Assembly (NCBI GenBank): GCA_964424335.1
Contig: CAYRIY010000016.1
Span: 1-46,306 of the forward strand
DNA from: CAYRIY01 sp964424335
GTDB lineage: Bacteria; Bacillota; Limnochordia; DTU080; RSA5
Direction of reading: 5' to 3'
DNA: 46,306 nt
Shown here: piece after piece, positions 8,117 through 16,698 of the stretch
Layout of the letters: the number at the start of each line of letters is the position of its first letter
Position numbering within the stretch: position 1 is the stretch's first letter
Translations under genes and position numbers: made by a program
The notes under the pieces: generated by a model
Told to the model about the DNA's origin: nothing
The model's input: the letters and a program-made list of their open reading frames with translations, nothing else
Databases searched by the model: none

Positions 8117-9277
8117 ATGAGTAGAGTCTATGTTGCGGTTCATCCGCCGATTATTCGATGGGCTTTGAACCGTTCTGGCCTCAGTGAGGAGGCCATAAGA
8201 GTGAAGCTACCGGGAATCGGGGAATGGCTAATGGGTGAGAGAAGGCCAACTCTAAAACAGCTCGAGACATTGGCGCGAATCACTCGCACCCCCTTGGGTC
8301 ATTTCTTTCTAGCCGAACCTCCCGAAGAAACATTGCCCATCCCCTACTTTAGGACGATCGATGATCAAATACCGAAAAGGCCCTCTCCTGAACTACTGGA
8401 CACAGTTTATCAGATGCACCTAAGGCAAGAGTGGATGCGTGAGTATTTGATTGAAGAAGGGTGTCGACCGCTGGCGTACGTCGGCACTGCAGATATCGAC
8501 GCCGCTCCTACACACATTGCCGCTATAATGCGGATGGCAGTTGGCTTAGAGCCTGGCTGGGCCGAATCTCTTCCTACTTGGGAAGACGCGTTCCGGACCA
8601 TGTGCGAAGCACTGGAGCAATCTGGAGTCATCGTGGTAGCAAACGGTGTTGTTGGAAACAACACTCATCGCAAGCTTGATGTCAACGAGTTTAGGGGATT
8701 TGTGCTTGCAGATGAGTACGCTCCGTTGATATTCGTTAATGCCGCTGATTCCAAGGCTGCCCGCATGTTTACCTTAGCGCATGAGCTAGCGCACGTCGTC
8801 CTCGGAGCAAGCGCTGCATTTGATCTTCGAGCGATGCAACCGGCTCAGCACCCAATTGAGGATGCTTGTAATAAAGCGGCCGCAGAGTTTCTCGTTCCTG
8901 AGGCCGAAATTCGAGCGACTTGGCCGAGCGCATTGGAAACTCCAGATCCGTACCAGGCGGTGGCGCGGGCTTTCAAAGTGAGTCTCCTCGTAGCGGCGAG
9001 AAGGGCTCTAGACGTCGGACTCATCACGAAAGGTCAGTTTTTTCGATTCTACGAGTCCTATATGGATCGGGATCGACAGAAAGACAAAGGAAATGACGGT
9101 GGAGGAAACTTTTACGCTACGCAAGATTACCGAGTGGGTAGGCGCTTCGCGGTCGCAGTAGCAAGGGCGGCTCGTGAAGGGCGTGTCTCCTACACTGAGG
9201 CGTTTCGGCTAACAGGCTTGTACGGCAGCACTTTTGATAAATATGTGGCGCATGCTGAGGGAGGCGGCTTGTCGTGA
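8117..9277 (+). CDS. XRE-like helix-turn-helix/ImmA-IrrE zinc peptidase protein
   Basis: This 386-residue protein has an N-terminal region (about 1-65) resembling an XRE DNA-binding domain (IGEWLMGERRPTLKQLETLARITRTPL) and a COG2856 ImmA/IrrE-type metallopeptidase domain with LAHELAHVVLG, giving H222, E223 and H226, and the downstream family motif NKAAAEFLVP. Such proteins act as regulators or antitoxins that respond to stress or are paired with a DUF4411 toxin. GGGAGGGAG directly before ATG 8117 decides the start; an open frame to 7991 has no ribosome binding site. The stop overlaps the GTG start of the next, broken DUF4411-like gene. Base composition is visibly more AT-rich than that of the flanking genes, consistent with horizontal gain. 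Confidence 0.88.
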   Translation: MSRVYVAVHPPIIRWALNRSGLSEEAIRVKLPGIGEWLMGERRPTLKQLETLARITRTPLGHFFLAEPPEETLPIPYFRTIDDQIPKRPSPELLDTVYQMHLRQEWMREYLIEEGCRPLAYVGTADIDAAPTHIAAIMRMAVGLEPGWAESLPTWEDAFRTMCEALEQSGVIVVANGVVGNNTHRKLDVNEFRGFVLADEYAPLIFVNAADSKAARMFTLAHELAHVVLGASAAFDLRAMQPAQHPIEDACNKAAAEFLVPEAEIRATWPSALETPDPYQAVARAFKVSLLVAARRALDVGLITKGQFFRFYESYMDRDRQKDKGNDGGGNFYATQDYRVGRRFAVAVARAAREGRVSYTEAFRLTGLYGSTFDKYVAHAEGGGLS

Positions 9278-9683
9278 CAACCGCTCCTCGTTTCTTAATC
9301 GATGCCAATATTCTCATTCGAGCAAAGAATAACTACTATGCGTTTGATTTGGCTCCAGGTTTTTGGATTCGGTTGTAGATGTTTATGGCGGTATCATGCA
9401 GTGGGTTCAAGATCAGCAGCGATTCTCGGTTGCGCAAAAAGCGATTTTCGCCGACACCGCTGATGGTTGGATCGTAGCCTATGCAAGAGCCAAGGGCAGT
9501 ATTGTTGTAACTGAGGAACAATCGGCTCCTCAGTCGTCAAAAATCAAGATTCCAGACGTTTGCGCAGCATTCGGAGTGCAATACGTGAATACCTTTGCTA
9601 TGTTGCGTTCACTTGGCATGCGATTGGTGCGCACAGATACAGCCCTTGGCGAAACCGGCGTTACAGACTCAGACGTAGTTTGA
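9274..9683 (+). pseudogene. Broken DUF4411 (PIN-like) toxin gene
   Basis: GTG 9274 overlaps the stop of the ImmA-like gene and opens a reading frame FLIDANILIRAKNNYYAFDLAPGFW that matches the start of DUF4411 proteins from memory, including the conserved acidic LIDAN. It runs into TAG at 9376-9378. The family's C-terminal half continues in another frame from about 9363: ADGWIVAYARAKG, VVTEEQSAP, KIPDVCAAFGV. Intact members are about 160 residues; here roughly 40 central residues (between GFW and the helix before VQDQQ) are missing and the frame has shifted. A deletion of about 130 bases that was not a multiple of three explains both. The product is probably inactive, leaving the partner gene without its toxin. 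A re-started C-terminal fragment cannot be excluded. Confidence 0.75.
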
Positions 9684-9852
9684 CGATCGCTGATCAATCA
9701 AGATCCTTTTCGAATCCTACATATTCCGTCTTCGAGTGTAAATGTACGAAAAGCCATGTACTGCCTCACGATATCACAGCTACTAGCGACCTTCCGCCTC
9801 ACCCGGTCCCCCAATAAAACGGCGCCCCGCACGTCAAAGGTAAACCCACCAC

Positions 9853-9873
9853 TTGAGAAGAAAATTCACTCAA
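9853..9873. promoter_or_regulatory. Inverted repeat upstream of the first IclR gene
   Basis: TTGAG (9853-9857) and CTCAA (9869-9873) form an inverted repeat with an 11-base spacer, 59 bases upstream of the IclR start. It could be an autoregulatory site. The rest of the 9684-9931 intergenic stretch shows nothing recognisable. Confidence 0.3.
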
Positions 9874-9931
9874 ACAGGCAAATAGTGACCTCATCATTTC
9901 GATAGACAAAACAGGTGAATGGAGCTCTTCG

Positions 9932-10732
9932 ATGTCCAGGACCCCCAAAAATCTTTCCCAGACGGTTATGAAGGCCCTTACCGTCCTTGAGTTCGTCGCC
10001 GAACAAGGTCGGGAGATGGGCGTGAACGAGGTGGCTCGCAGCCTCGAGATGGATTCGAGCACGACGTATCGCCTCATGGCGACGCTCAACGCTCGCGGTT
10101 ACCTCAGGCAAGACCGCGACACAAACAAGTACCGCATCGGCCCGCGCGTGCTCCTCCTCTACAGCGCCATGCAGGACGTGCTGGAGCTGCGCAAGCTTGC
10201 GCTGCCCCACCTAAATCGTCTGGTCGAGGCGACGGAGGAGACCGCGCACCTCCTTGCGCTCCAAGGCCCTGATGGCGTCTACATCGAGCGCGTCGACAGC
10301 CCCAAAACCGTGCGCATGGTCTCCTACGTGGGCAAGCAGGAATTTCTGCACTGCAGTTCGGTCGGGAAAGCCATCCTTGCGTACCTGCCCGAAGACGAAG
10401 TCGATTGGATCCTTCAGGTGCGCGGACTGCCTCCGATCACCAAGAATACGATCACGGATCCGAACGCTCTCAAAGCGGAGCTGCGGCAAGTGCGGGCGCG
10501 CGGCTACGCGCTCGACGACATGGAGGGCGAGGAGAGCGTTCGCTGTGTCGGCGCCCCGATCTTTGACCTGACGGGCAAGCCGATCGCCGCCATCAGTGTG
10601 GCGGGGCCGGCGTTTCGTACCGACTTTGACCGGCTGGAAAGTTTTGCACCGCTCTTGATCGATGCGGCTCAAGAGATCTCACGAGAGCTCGGCTTTGAGG
10701 AGTACCCTTCAGCGGCGATCAAGGGAGGATGA
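9932..10732 (+). CDS. IclR-family transcriptional regulator
   Basis: A 266-residue regulator with the full IclR layout: an N-terminal winged helix (about 10-70, VNEVARSLEMDSSTTYRLMATL then GYLRQD) and a C-terminal GAF-like effector domain (about 85-255, with SSVGKAILAYLPEDE and RGYALDDMEGEESVRCVGAP). IclR proteins sense small carboxylates or aromatic or sugar-derived ligands and usually repress nearby catabolic genes. GGAG seven bases upstream supports ATG 9932. The next gene begins five bases after its stop, so the two are co-transcribed, and the ceramidase-like enzyme is the likeliest target. The ligand is unknown. Confidence 0.93.
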   Translation: MSRTPKNLSQTVMKALTVLEFVAEQGREMGVNEVARSLEMDSSTTYRLMATLNARGYLRQDRDTNKYRIGPRVLLLYSAMQDVLELRKLALPHLNRLVEATEETAHLLALQGPDGVYIERVDSPKTVRMVSYVGKQEFLHCSSVGKAILAYLPEDEVDWILQVRGLPPITKNTITDPNALKAELRQVRARGYALDDMEGEESVRCVGAPIFDLTGKPIAAISVAGPAFRTDFDRLESFAPLLIDAAQEISRELGFEEYPSAAIKGG

Positions 10733-10737
10733 TCACG

Positions 10738-12150
10738 ATGACGGAGTTACGAGCTGGAACGGCCCGAGCGGACATCACGCCGCCTGTCGGCATCGCGCAC
10801 GGCAACTGGGGCGCCGCCACCCACGAGCGAGCCGAAGGCGTCGACCTTCCTCTGTGGGCGACCGTACTTGTGCTGGCCAAAGGCGAGACGAGGGCGGCGA
10901 TCGTCGATGTCGACGCGTTACACGTCCCAAGCAAGTTTTGCGCCGAAGTGCGAAGCGCGATATCCGCCGTCTCTGACATCCCTCCGGAACATATCAGAAT
11001 CTCCGCATCCCACACCCATTCGGGTCCATCCTGGTCGACGTCCACCTGGGTGCGTCAAGGCGTCGACATGATCGAGCCGTATGTCGCCACCGTCAAAAAC
11101 AAGCTGGTCGGCGCCGTGTGGGAGGCGACTCGATCACTAAGGCCGGTGCATGTGGGCTTTGAAAAGGGCGAGTGCCGGGTCAACGTCAATCGGCGACTGC
11201 GCCTGCCGGACGGCCGAATCGTGGTGGGACAAAACCCATTGGGATTTGTCGACCCCGAGATGATCGTCGCACGGTTTGATGGGCCTGAGGGAAGTCCGCT
11301 CGCTACGCTCGTCAACTACGCGTGCCATCCCACGATCATGGCTCACTTGAACAGGCAAATTACGCCCGACTACCCGGGACCGCTCCGGCGCGTCGTCGAG
11401 GCGTCCCTTGGCGGCCGCTGCCTTTTCCTGCAAGGCGCAACGGGAAATCAGTGTTCGATTGAGGATCTCACGAGCGACCCGGCAAGCTACCGGCGAATCG
11501 GAAACATCCTCGGGCACGAAGCGGCAAAGCTTGCGTGGACCATCCGCACGCCGCCGGGGGCAAGTGTGTTCGATCGTGTGCTCGAGTCGGGGGCGCCGCT
11601 CGGCCTGTTCAAATGGGTGGAAGAGCCGCCGGCCGCAAGCAATCTCGTGGTCTTTGAGCGCGACGTTTCGGTGACGACGAAAGAGGTCCGGCCCGTCGCC
11701 GAATTGGAGTCAGCGCTGGATCAGCAAATGCGGACGTTGGACGAGCTCCGATCCAAGGGAGCGGACGACGAAGCGATTCGGGACGCGTCGTATCGTGCGA
11801 GGCGCCTGGGCATTCAGGTAGGACTTGCCAAGCATGTCGCAGGCCGCCGCCAGATCGAGATCCCCGTCCAGGTGATCGCAGTCGGGGAAATCGCGCTGCT
11901 CGCGGCGCCGATCGAAATCTTTGCCGAGACCGGCGTCGCGATCAAGGAGCAATCGCCGTTTGCGGCCACTTTCGTCTCAGGATACAGCAACGGGGCGATG
12001 GGTTATCTGCCTACGGCCGATGCACACCGGGAGGGCGGCTACGAGGTCGACGCAAGCCCGTTCGGCCCCGAGGCGGAGGATCAGTTTGTCGCCGCATGCC
12101 TCTCGCTTTTGCAGGAGGCCTTTGAACGCTCAACGTCCGCGCATAGTTAG
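10738..12150 (+). CDS. Neutral ceramidase-like metal hydrolase
   Basis: A 470-residue protein matching the N-terminal domain of neutral/alkaline non-lysosomal ceramidases (PF04734) by the start AGTARADITPPVGI, the zinc-binding ISASHTHSGP, the motif NYACHPTIM and the GATGNQ stretch. Many bacterial relatives have no proven ceramidase activity, and this one lacks a signal peptide and the C-terminal domain of true ceramidases, so an amidase acting on an N-acylated sugar or similar compound is as likely. ATG 10738 is chosen because GGGAGG at 10723-10728 is nine bases upstream; ATG 10729 abuts that site. It is probably in one operon with the IclR gene. Its 3' end overlaps the convergent GNAT/GH109-like gene by four bases. 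Confidence 0.85.
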   Translation: MTELRAGTARADITPPVGIAHGNWGAATHERAEGVDLPLWATVLVLAKGETRAAIVDVDALHVPSKFCAEVRSAISAVSDIPPEHIRISASHTHSGPSWSTSTWVRQGVDMIEPYVATVKNKLVGAVWEATRSLRPVHVGFEKGECRVNVNRRLRLPDGRIVVGQNPLGFVDPEMIVARFDGPEGSPLATLVNYACHPTIMAHLNRQITPDYPGPLRRVVEASLGGRCLFLQGATGNQCSIEDLTSDPASYRRIGNILGHEAAKLAWTIRTPPGASVFDRVLESGAPLGLFKWVEEPPAASNLVVFERDVSVTTKEVRPVAELESALDQQMRTLDELRSKGADDEAIRDASYRARRLGIQVGLAKHVAGRRQIEIPVQVIAVGEIALLAAPIEIFAETGVAIKEQSPFAATFVSGYSNGAMGYLPTADAHREGGYEVDASPFGPEAEDQFVAACLSLLQEAFERSTSAHS

Positions 12151-13811
12151 CTCGACGCTGAGCGCTTAGCTCGCCACGCCGCGCGAAAGTCGGGGAGGTC
12201 CACCGGCGAGCCTCCTCGGCTGATCGAGATTTCCGAAGCGAGACCGGCGGCGGTCCACTCAAGTGCCGTGACGACATCGATCGCAGGCGGCTTGCGGCCC
12301 GACAAGGCTGCGACAAAGTCGTGAATCACCCAAAAATCGCCGCCGCCATGGCCTGCCTTCTGCGCCTCGGGTGGCGGGTTTTTCCACAGCTCGGGAAGGA
12401 ATTCTTCGTAGTCGGAGAGCAGTTGCCAGCGATTCGGATCGCTGCCGCTGCCCTCGAGCCAGATCTTGTGCTGATCGCCTGGGCTCCGGGGCGCCTCGTA
12501 ACAGCCCTTAGTCCCTTGCAACGAGTAGTACGCCATGTTGTGCGGGCGGTTTGAAAGCATGTCGAGGCGGAGCTTTACCAGGCCTCCGCTTTCGAGCTTG
12601 CACAGCGTGAGCGTCGTGTCTTCATTTTCGTAGCGGGCGCCCCTTGCGTCTTCGTAATGATGTCCGCTCCCCATGCAGCTTACCGATACGACCCGATCGT
12701 TCATCCACTGCATCAAGGGGCCGAGCGAGTGCGTGGGGTAAGTGTTTCCGTTTCGACCCGTCTGCCACACGCGCCGCCAGGGGGTCTGTTCGTTCAAGGC
12801 TTTGAGCTCGTGGATGTACTCGCCTTCGCCAAAGTAGACCTGGCCGAAGAGGCCCTTGCGAACGAGCTCCCGGACGAGCACGTTGCTGCGGATGTAACAG
12901 TAATTCTCAGCCATCATGTACGTTTTACCGCTGGCATGGACGGCCTCGAGGAGTTCCCAGCTCTCCTCAAAGGTCACCGCCGCCGTCACCTCGGAGAGGA
13001 CGTGTTTACCGGCTCGCAGCGCAGCGATCGACTGCGGCACGTGCAAGGGCATGGGCGTCGCTACGAGGACTGCGTCGATATCTGCGTCGAGCATCTCCTC
13101 GTACCTTGTGTACCGCTGTGCGATGCCGTGCTTCTCCGCTGCGCTGTGCAATGTCGCTTCGTCGATGTCACAGAGGGCGACGACCTCGAGGTCGGGCAGG
13201 GCCTGAGCCGCAAGGATCGAGCTGGTCCCTCTGCGCCCGACGATGCCTAGGCGGAATGGGCGCGGCGCTCGATAGCCGAGGGTCGTCCAAAGGGCCTCCC
13301 ACCGCTTGGGATAGGAGGAGTGGCTAAGGTCGGGATCAAACCCCAGGCGCATGTAGGTCTTGATCGCGGCGAGGCGGTGATCGTCGGTGCGAAGGAAACA
13401 GGAGCGATGGCCCCGCTCCTCGATGTGCTTCAGCACGGCGAGGCTGATCAAGCGTCCAAAGCCGTGCCCTCGATACTCGGGCATGACGCTGACGTAGCCC
13501 AGCTCGGGGAGGTCGGGGCGGGCGTCGTTGACCTGGACGCACGCGGTCGCAACGGCTTTTCCGTCGACCACGAGAAAATGAATCCCGTCCGAGTCCACCC
13601 GTGCGGGCCCGGAGAGGGCTCTTTTCGCCCGCTCCGGCGACCACGCTCCGAGGTCGCCCGCGGCTTGTAGCACGGCGGCCCAGCGGCCCTCGTCGCCCGG
13701 CTCGAACTTTTTGAGCGTGACCCCAGGCGGAAGTTTGAGGTCGGGAAGATCGTAGAATCGAGAGAAGTACATGCGAAGCTGAGGGCTGTCGTTCACTGGC
13801 GCATCACCCAT
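12147..13811 (-). CDS. GNAT acetyltransferase fused to GH109-like NAD-dependent domain
   Basis: A 554-residue two-domain protein. Residues about 28-185 are a GNAT N-acetyltransferase with the acetyl-CoA loop VMPEYRGHGFGR. Residues about 190-554 are a Gfo/Idh/MocA-type fold closest to GH109 (alpha-N-acetylgalactosaminidase-like): the usual catalytic EKP is replaced by EVT, and E302 (MMAENYCY), Y358 and H361 (NTYPTHSLGP) match the residues reported for GH109. The Rossmann loop is degenerate (GIVGRRGTSS). The fusion suggests acetylation of an amino sugar coupled to NAD-dependent processing, which is inference. A weak ribosome binding site makes the start less certain. A close paralogue without the GNAT domain is at 15454, divergently transcribed. 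Confidence 0.85.
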   Translation of the reverse strand: MGDAPVNDSPQLRMYFSRFYDLPDLKLPPGVTLKKFEPGDEGRWAAVLQAAGDLGAWSPERAKRALSGPARVDSDGIHFLVVDGKAVATACVQVNDARPDLPELGYVSVMPEYRGHGFGRLISLAVLKHIEERGHRSCFLRTDDHRLAAIKTYMRLGFDPDLSHSSYPKRWEALWTTLGYRAPRPFRLGIVGRRGTSSILAAQALPDLEVVALCDIDEATLHSAAEKHGIAQRYTRYEEMLDADIDAVLVATPMPLHVPQSIAALRAGKHVLSEVTAAVTFEESWELLEAVHASGKTYMMAENYCYIRSNVLVRELVRKGLFGQVYFGEGEYIHELKALNEQTPWRRVWQTGRNGNTYPTHSLGPLMQWMNDRVVSVSCMGSGHHYEDARGARYENEDTTLTLCKLESGGLVKLRLDMLSNRPHNMAYYSLQGTKGCYEAPRSPGDQHKIWLEGSGSDPNRWQLLSDYEEFLPELWKNPPPEAQKAGHGGGDFWVIHDFVAALSGRKPPAIDVVTALEWTAAGLASEISISRGGSPVDLPDFRAAWRAKRSASS

Positions 13812-13982
13812 TCCAGCGATCTCGGCGTTGTTCCGAGCTTTTGCGCGTGCCCATCCGCGAAACTGGACCGCAAGCTACAGTTGATGATTGTGCCGGATTA
13901 TTGAAACTCCTGCCTCCAACTTTCTTTGCCCGTGCTTGGCCCCGGGCGACTGCTTGGCCTGCCAGAGTTCTATTTCAAATCA

Positions 13983-14000
13983 ACGTAATAGCAATTACGT
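13983..14000. promoter_or_regulatory. Perfect 18-bp palindrome in divergent promoter region
   Basis: ACGTAATAGCAATTACGT is a perfect inverted repeat (7-base arms, 4-base centre) in the 332-base region between the GNAT/GH109-like gene and the aminotransferase operon. Its CGTAAT-N4-ATTACG core equals the palindrome at 4679-4696, so one regulator probably controls both sites. Confidence 0.6.
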
Positions 14001-14064
14001 CGTTACGGCGTGACACCGGCGTTGTCGTTGGATGGAAGGGTTTTAGGTTACACGTCCGAAACCC

Positions 14065-14099
14065 TGTCATATATGAATTGGTTATTTCAATAAATGACA
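14065..14099. promoter_or_regulatory. TGTCAT/ATGACA inverted repeat
   Basis: TGTCAT (14065-14070) and ATGACA (14094-14099) form an inverted repeat 45-79 bases upstream of the aminotransferase start, overlapping the 10-bp palindrome TCATATATGA (14067-14076). It may be a second operator or promoter element; no clear -10/-35 pair was identified. Confidence 0.3.
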
Positions 14100-14143
14100 C
14101 GAATGAGTTGCTGCGCATGTGAAAGACAGGGGGCCAGAAGACG

Positions 14144-15457
14144 TTGGGATATCCAAAAAGTAGTGAAATCTACGCTCGCAACCGTCGCGTGATCCCGGGC
14201 GGGGTCGTCTCTTTAAACCGTACGGTGCGGCCGGAGCTCGCGTTTGTCCGCGGCCTTGGATCCAAGGTGTGGGACGCTGACGGCAACGAGTACATCGATT
14301 ACCACGCGGCGTTTGGTCCCTACATCCTCGGGCACAACGACGCGGACGTCAACCGCGCCGTGCGAGAGGCGCTGGGTGACAACCTTTCGCTCATGGGCGC
14401 GGGCACCAACCCGTGGGAAGGGCGCCTGGCGGAGCTCCTCGTCCAGCACGTACCGGGCGTCGAGAAGGTGCAGTTGACCACGACGGGATCGGAAGCCACC
14501 TATCACGCCATTCGCATCGCCCGCGCGCACACGGGCAGGGACGGCATCATTCTCATGCAGGGCGGTTACAACGGCTGGTACAACGATGTCGCCGCCAACG
14601 TCATGACTCCCATCGCCGAAATCGGGCCCAGGGTGTCGCCCGGCGAGTATCCCAAAGCGCCGCTTTCGGCGGGGATACCTGCACATGTCCTCGAAGAGAG
14701 CCATTTCGTCAACTATAACGATCTGGATTCCGTGCGCGCCATCATGGAGCGCCACTCCATCGCGGCCGTCATGCTCGAGCCGATCCTCCAAAACATCGGC
14801 ATCGTGAAGCCTAAGCCCGGCTACCTCGAGGGCCTGCGCGAGCTTTGCGACGAGTTTGGCGCCCTATTGGTCTTTGACGAAGTCAAGACCGGCTTTCGTC
14901 ATGCCCTGGGCGGTTACCAGAGTTTGTGCGGCGTCATTCCGGACCTCTCCACATTTGGAAAGGCGATCGCAAACGGCTATCCCATCGCCGCGATCGGCGG
15001 CAAAGCTCGATTCATGGATTACTTCGCTCACGATGATGTAACGCGCCGCGTCCTGATTGCGGGCACGTACAACGCTCACCCGCTGCCCACCGTGGCGGCC
15101 ATCGCGACCGTGGAGAAACTTGCGGCGCAGCCGGAGATTTATGATAAGTTGGAAGCGATGGGCGCCAAGATGGAGGAAGGCCTGAGGCAGACGTTTGACG
15201 ACGCAGGCATCGAGGCCACCGTCTCTCGTCAGGGCTCCGCTTTTTGCGTCTACTTCATGGACCACGCCCCGGTGGACTGGCACGATATCGCCGAGCACCA
15301 CGACTTTGAGTACGACGTCGAATACAGACAACGACTGATCCAAAACGGGATATTTCACTTCCCTGTTGCTACCAAGCAGGGGAGCATCTCATATGCGCAT
15401 TCCGATGAGGATATCGCACGCACCCTTGAAGTTACGAGGGAGGTGGTGGGATCGTGA
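14144..15457 (+). CDS. Class III aminotransferase (glutamate-1-semialdehyde mutase-like)
   Basis: A 437-residue PLP enzyme of the class III aminotransferase/glutamate-1-semialdehyde aminomutase group. Recognisable parts are VIPGGVVSLNRTVRP at the start, GSEATYHAIRIARAHTGR (phosphate-binding region), LVFDEVKTGFR (PLP-binding Asp) and STFGKAIANGYP with the Schiff-base Lys273. The neighbours (GH109-like protein overlapping by four bases, dehydrogenase, aldo/keto reductase) argue against haem synthesis and for transamination of an amino sugar or keto-acid intermediate. The predicted start is a TTG; AGGGGG lies about ten bases upstream, so the exact start is less certain. It is the first gene of a four-gene operon. 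Confidence 0.9.
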   Translation: MGYPKSSEIYARNRRVIPGGVVSLNRTVRPELAFVRGLGSKVWDADGNEYIDYHAAFGPYILGHNDADVNRAVREALGDNLSLMGAGTNPWEGRLAELLVQHVPGVEKVQLTTTGSEATYHAIRIARAHTGRDGIILMQGGYNGWYNDVAANVMTPIAEIGPRVSPGEYPKAPLSAGIPAHVLEESHFVNYNDLDSVRAIMERHSIAAVMLEPILQNIGIVKPKPGYLEGLRELCDEFGALLVFDEVKTGFRHALGGYQSLCGVIPDLSTFGKAIANGYPIAAIGGKARFMDYFAHDDVTRRVLIAGTYNAHPLPTVAAIATVEKLAAQPEIYDKLEAMGAKMEEGLRQTFDDAGIEATVSRQGSAFCVYFMDHAPVDWHDIAEHHDFEYDVEYRQRLIQNGIFHFPVATKQGSISYAHSDEDIARTLEVTREVVGS

Positions 15458-16659
15458 GCAAAGCGCCAATTCGCCTCGCGGTCGTCGGCGGCCAACGAGG
15501 TCGCACGATTCGCAGAGTCGCCCGACATTTCCCTGAAAAAGCTCGGCTCGTCGCCATTTGCGATCGCAGTGAAGAAGTCCTCCGAGCGTGGCGGGAGCTC
15601 GACCCGGACGTTGCGACTTTCTCTGAATTTGAGTCGTTGCTCGAATGGGGCGAGTTTGATGCGGCCTGCCTGGCAACGCCCTTGGCGCTCCACGCTTCCC
15701 AATCGATCCAGGCGCTCGAGGCCGGAAAACACGTGCTCTCCGAGGTGACCGCCGCCCGCACGCTCGACGAATGTTGGGCGCTCGTGGAGGCCGTAGAAAA
15801 GTCGGGCCTCACCTACATGATGGCAGAGAACTACTGCTACCAGCGGCCCAACATGATGATCCTCAACATGGCTCAGCAGGGCGTCTTTGGCGAGCTCGTC
15901 CACGCGGAAGGCGCGTACATCCACGACACGCGCGACCTTGCGATCCGTCCGGATGGCGCCCTGACCTGGCGCGGCGAGATGCGCCGCTACAACCACGGCA
16001 ACACCTACCCCACGCACTCGCTGGGGCCCGTCGCTCAGTGGCTCGGCGTAAATCGGCCGGGCGGCGACCGTCTGGTGTCGACGGCGACGTTTGTCTCGGG
16101 GGCATTCAGCATGCGCCCGTGGGTCGCCGAGCGCTTTGGTTCGGACCATCCCGGGGCCCAGCCCGGCTACTTTGCCAAAGGCGACTCGGCCGTCACGCTG
16201 ATTCAGACGGAGAAAGGCGCGCTGATCGTCCTGCGCGTCGATTCAAACTCGCCGCGGCCGCACAACATGACGCATTACGTGCTTCAGGGGACAAAGGCTT
16301 CGTACCTCAGCGCCCGGTATGGCGGCGAAGATCCGCTGATCTGGATCGACGGACGTTCGCCCGGATACAGCCCGCCTCGAGACGGCAAACACGCCGAGTG
16401 GGAGCCGCTTTGGCGGTACGCGCCCGATTACGAGCACCCCAAGTGGCGCGAAAAGGCGGATGTCGCAAGGGCCGCGGGCCATGGCGGGGGCGACTACTTC
16501 GTACTCGAGGATTTCGTCGACAGCGTGCTTTCGGGGGAGCGGCCGCCGATCGACGTGTACGACGCCGTCACGTGGAGCGTCATCACACCGCTTTCAAAAA
16601 TCTCGGTGGAGCGGGGAGGAGCCTCGGTGGAAATCCCCCAATTCAAAGCGAATCGATAG
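15454..16659 (+). CDS. GH109-like Gfo/Idh/MocA-fold protein
   Basis: A 401-residue NAD-binding protein closely related to the C-terminal half of the fusion at 12147. The EKP motif of ordinary Gfo/Idh/MocA dehydrogenases is replaced by EVT (HVLSEVTAARTL), while E125 (YMMAENYCY), Y185 and H188 (NTYPTHSLGPVAQWLG) match the positions described for GH109 alpha-N-acetylgalactosaminidases, which hydrolyse by an NAD-dependent redox mechanism. A GHGGGDY motif is also present. No signal peptide is visible. Start GTG overlaps the aminotransferase stop as GTGA, and GGGAGG lies upstream, so translation is coupled. A sugar dehydrogenase role remains possible. Confidence 0.87.
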   Translation: MSKAPIRLAVVGGQRGRTIRRVARHFPEKARLVAICDRSEEVLRAWRELDPDVATFSEFESLLEWGEFDAACLATPLALHASQSIQALEAGKHVLSEVTAARTLDECWALVEAVEKSGLTYMMAENYCYQRPNMMILNMAQQGVFGELVHAEGAYIHDTRDLAIRPDGALTWRGEMRRYNHGNTYPTHSLGPVAQWLGVNRPGGDRLVSTATFVSGAFSMRPWVAERFGSDHPGAQPGYFAKGDSAVTLIQTEKGALIVLRVDSNSPRPHNMTHYVLQGTKASYLSARYGGEDPLIWIDGRSPGYSPPRDGKHAEWEPLWRYAPDYEHPKWREKADVARAAGHGGGDYFVLEDFVDSVLSGERPPIDVYDAVTWSVITPLSKISVERGGASVEIPQFKANR

Positions 16660-16698
16660 ATGTATGTGAATACCGGCGGCAAATCGTGAACCGCAGCG

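Noticed and set aside
13841..14122. 93-codon plus-strand frame in the divergent intergenic region
   Set aside because: No ribosome binding site, no recognisable protein features, and it runs through palindromic operator candidates.
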